From Alphaproteobacteria bacterium (lineage in GTDB: Bacteria > Pseudomonadota > Alphaproteobacteria > TMED109): a stretch of DNA of 33,678 nucleotides. The DNA is taken from NCBI GenBank assembly GCA_030828505.1, contig JAURCJ010000011.1, positions 1-33,678 on the forward strand. The letters run 5' to 3'. The notes below the pieces were generated by a model, which saw only the letters and a list, made by a program, of their open reading frames with translations, was not told where the DNA came from and made no database searches. Made by a program: the position numbers and the translations under genes. Shown one piece after another: positions 32,758 through 33,678 of this stretch (the first letter of the stretch is position 1; each line of letters begins with the position of its first letter).

Positions 32758-32760
32758 TCT

Positions 32761-33420
32761 ATGAAAAACTCTCTCATCCTACTACCCTTACTTTTAATAC
32801 TAGCAATCGTAATATTTTTTATTCTTATGTCCCAAGCAATTACTAAAGAGACAGAAAATACTATTTTAAATAAAAATTCTTTTGTAGAAGAACGCATTGA
32901 TGACATATGGACAATAGAAGAAGGCATGTTGGGTGCTTCTGAGTTACTAATTTCTATTAATGGAAAGGTCGTTCATGGTGATAGAATGCGTTATCGTTTA
33001 ATGGATGACTGTGAAACTATTAATGTTTTAACACAGTTTTCAACAATGAAAAAAAACCCAAAGACTGAAAGAATTAGTCAACTTTATATCAGTGCAAAAT
33101 ATATTGATGAAGATATTCAAGTAATAGTTCCTTTTGTAAATAAGATGCCTTGGAAAGAAATTGCAGACGTAGATATAGAAATGTGGGTATTTTGGGTTGA
33201 TTTAGGATGGTATACAATTGATAAAATAAAAGAATACCATAAAAATATTGATGAAATTACATTATCCATTAAGCACGATGCACTCTTTAAAGCTGATAAC
33301 TATTTAGATAATAAAAGTAATTCCTGGAGCACAAATGGTATGCATGAGGCTATAGATAGAGCGGTAAATATATGTAAATTAAGAGCTCCAAAACACAATG
33401 AAGCAATATTACAATCATAA
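32761..33420 (+). CDS. Membrane-anchored protein of unknown function
   Basis: A 219-residue protein with one N-terminal transmembrane helix (about residues 4-24, SLILLPLLLILAIVIFFILM) that anchors a soluble part outside or at the membrane. The soluble region has alternating strands and helices (LLISINGKVVHGD, QLYISAKYIDEDIQVIVPF) and ends in AVNICKLRAPKH. I recognise no family. AAGGA six bases before the ATG fits the start and is the site that the upstream leader could mask. It is read toward tRNA-Phe; the 169-base gap beyond it contains no supported gene. Confidence 0.65.
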   Translation: MKNSLILLPLLLILAIVIFFILMSQAITKETENTILNKNSFVEERIDDIWTIEEGMLGASELLISINGKVVHGDRMRYRLMDDCETINVLTQFSTMKKNPKTERISQLYISAKYIDEDIQVIVPFVNKMPWKEIADVDIEMWVFWVDLGWYTIDKIKEYHKNIDEITLSIKHDALFKADNYLDNKSNSWSTNGMHEAIDRAVNICKLRAPKHNEAILQS

Positions 33421-33589
33421 AAGAGTATAGATTTAATGATAAAATAGTAGAGAAATAACCCCATTTCCTACCCATTTTCATCCTAAATTATAAGATAATA
33501 TCAAGCTTAAAGCTACAGCGTTCACAAAAATAGATTTCTAAATTTTTAGGATTGTCTTCTATAAAGGATTCTGAAAGATACAAGATATA

Positions 33590-33665
33590 TGGTGCCCAAA
33601 GATGGAATTGAACCAACGACACAGCGATTTTCAGTCGCTTGCTCTACCAACTGAGCTATTTGGGC
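33590..33665 (-). tRNA. tRNA-Phe (anticodon GAA)
   Basis: A complete cloverleaf on the minus strand: acceptor arms GCCCAAA/TTTGGGC, D-arm AGCTCAGTTGGTAGAGC, anticodon loop CTGAAAA giving GAA, T-arm TTGGTTCAATTCCAA-like and an encoded CCA end. The gene sits at the right edge of the window, beyond a block of small unknown genes. Confidence 0.95.
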
Positions 33666-33678
33666 TCCATATATATGA

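Noticed and set aside
33488-33583. Minus-strand frame of 31 codons starting with TTG just after tRNA-Phe, containing a CERC motif
   Set aside because: Only a TTG start, no Shine-Dalgarno and no known relative. It may be a gene remnant, but I cannot support it as a gene.

Overview
The window is AT-rich bacterial chromosome (roughly 30 % G+C by eye), densely packed with short spacers. It looks like an alphaproteobacterium, probably a marine AT-rich lineage. Evidence: the tRNA-Tyr/tRNA-Gly/tuf block near rlmB, the sfsA-map pair with a MetAP C-terminus ending in a PPY motif, HspQ, a short NrdA, and a large share of acyl-CoA, CoA-transferase, Mo-hydroxylase and solute-binding-protein genes. The class-level call is inference; no rRNA is present. 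No CRISPR array, insertion sequence, integrase or phage structural gene was seen. No gene-free stretch exceeds 300 bases.

Layout. 1-460 (minus): start of tuf, then tRNA-Gly(TCC) and tRNA-Tyr(GTA). 614-3742 (minus): a cupin/winged-helix regulator-like protein and an acyl-CoA dehydrogenase + CaiB-type CoA-transferase pair. 3848-4829: an orphan PD-(D/E)XK-like nuclease and a secreted fasciclin protein, converging on a perfect hairpin. 4976-6321: rlmB, tRNA-Thr(TGT), a mini-cupin related to the first one, tRNA-Leu(TAA). 6342-8212: a CueR-like Cu(I) sensor divergent from a predicted outer-membrane barrel, a MerP-like metal-binding protein and a MerT-like membrane protein. 8222-12397: housekeeping and small genes (cinA-like, sfsA, map, hspQ, HCCA isomerase-like, cyclophilin-like). 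12525-14804: a xanthine dehydrogenase/CoxL-type molybdenum subunit without its partner subunits. 14820-17672: nrdAB, with two NrdR boxes 31 bp apart and DnaA boxes upstream. 17962-19716: a family 5 solute-binding protein.

19837-26125 is the most interesting part. Seven co-directional genes encode a ferredoxin-type oxygenase reductase, an SDR, a stand-alone PaaA-like diiron protein, a gentisate-1,2-dioxygenase-like bicupin, an unrecognised protein, a benzoate-CoA-ligase-like enzyme and a 4-hydroxybenzoyl-CoA-thioesterase-like hotdog enzyme. Read together they suggest a CoA-dependent aromatic pathway: ligate an aryl acid to CoA, epoxidise or hydroxylate the ring, re-aromatise, hydrolyse the thioester and cleave a gentisate-type ring. 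I infer this from gene content only.

26130-31536: an ornithine-cyclodeaminase-family protein on the minus strand, then PduO-type cobalamin adenosyltransferase, an M20 amidohydrolase, an NAD-dependent epimerase-family protein and an acyl-CoA carboxylase carboxyltransferase subunit. 31548-33420: small exported or membrane proteins of unknown function. They include a 34-residue membrane peptide and a gene whose leader can fold into a long hairpin with a loop complementary to the Shine-Dalgarno sequence. The window ends with tRNA-Phe(GAA) on the minus strand.
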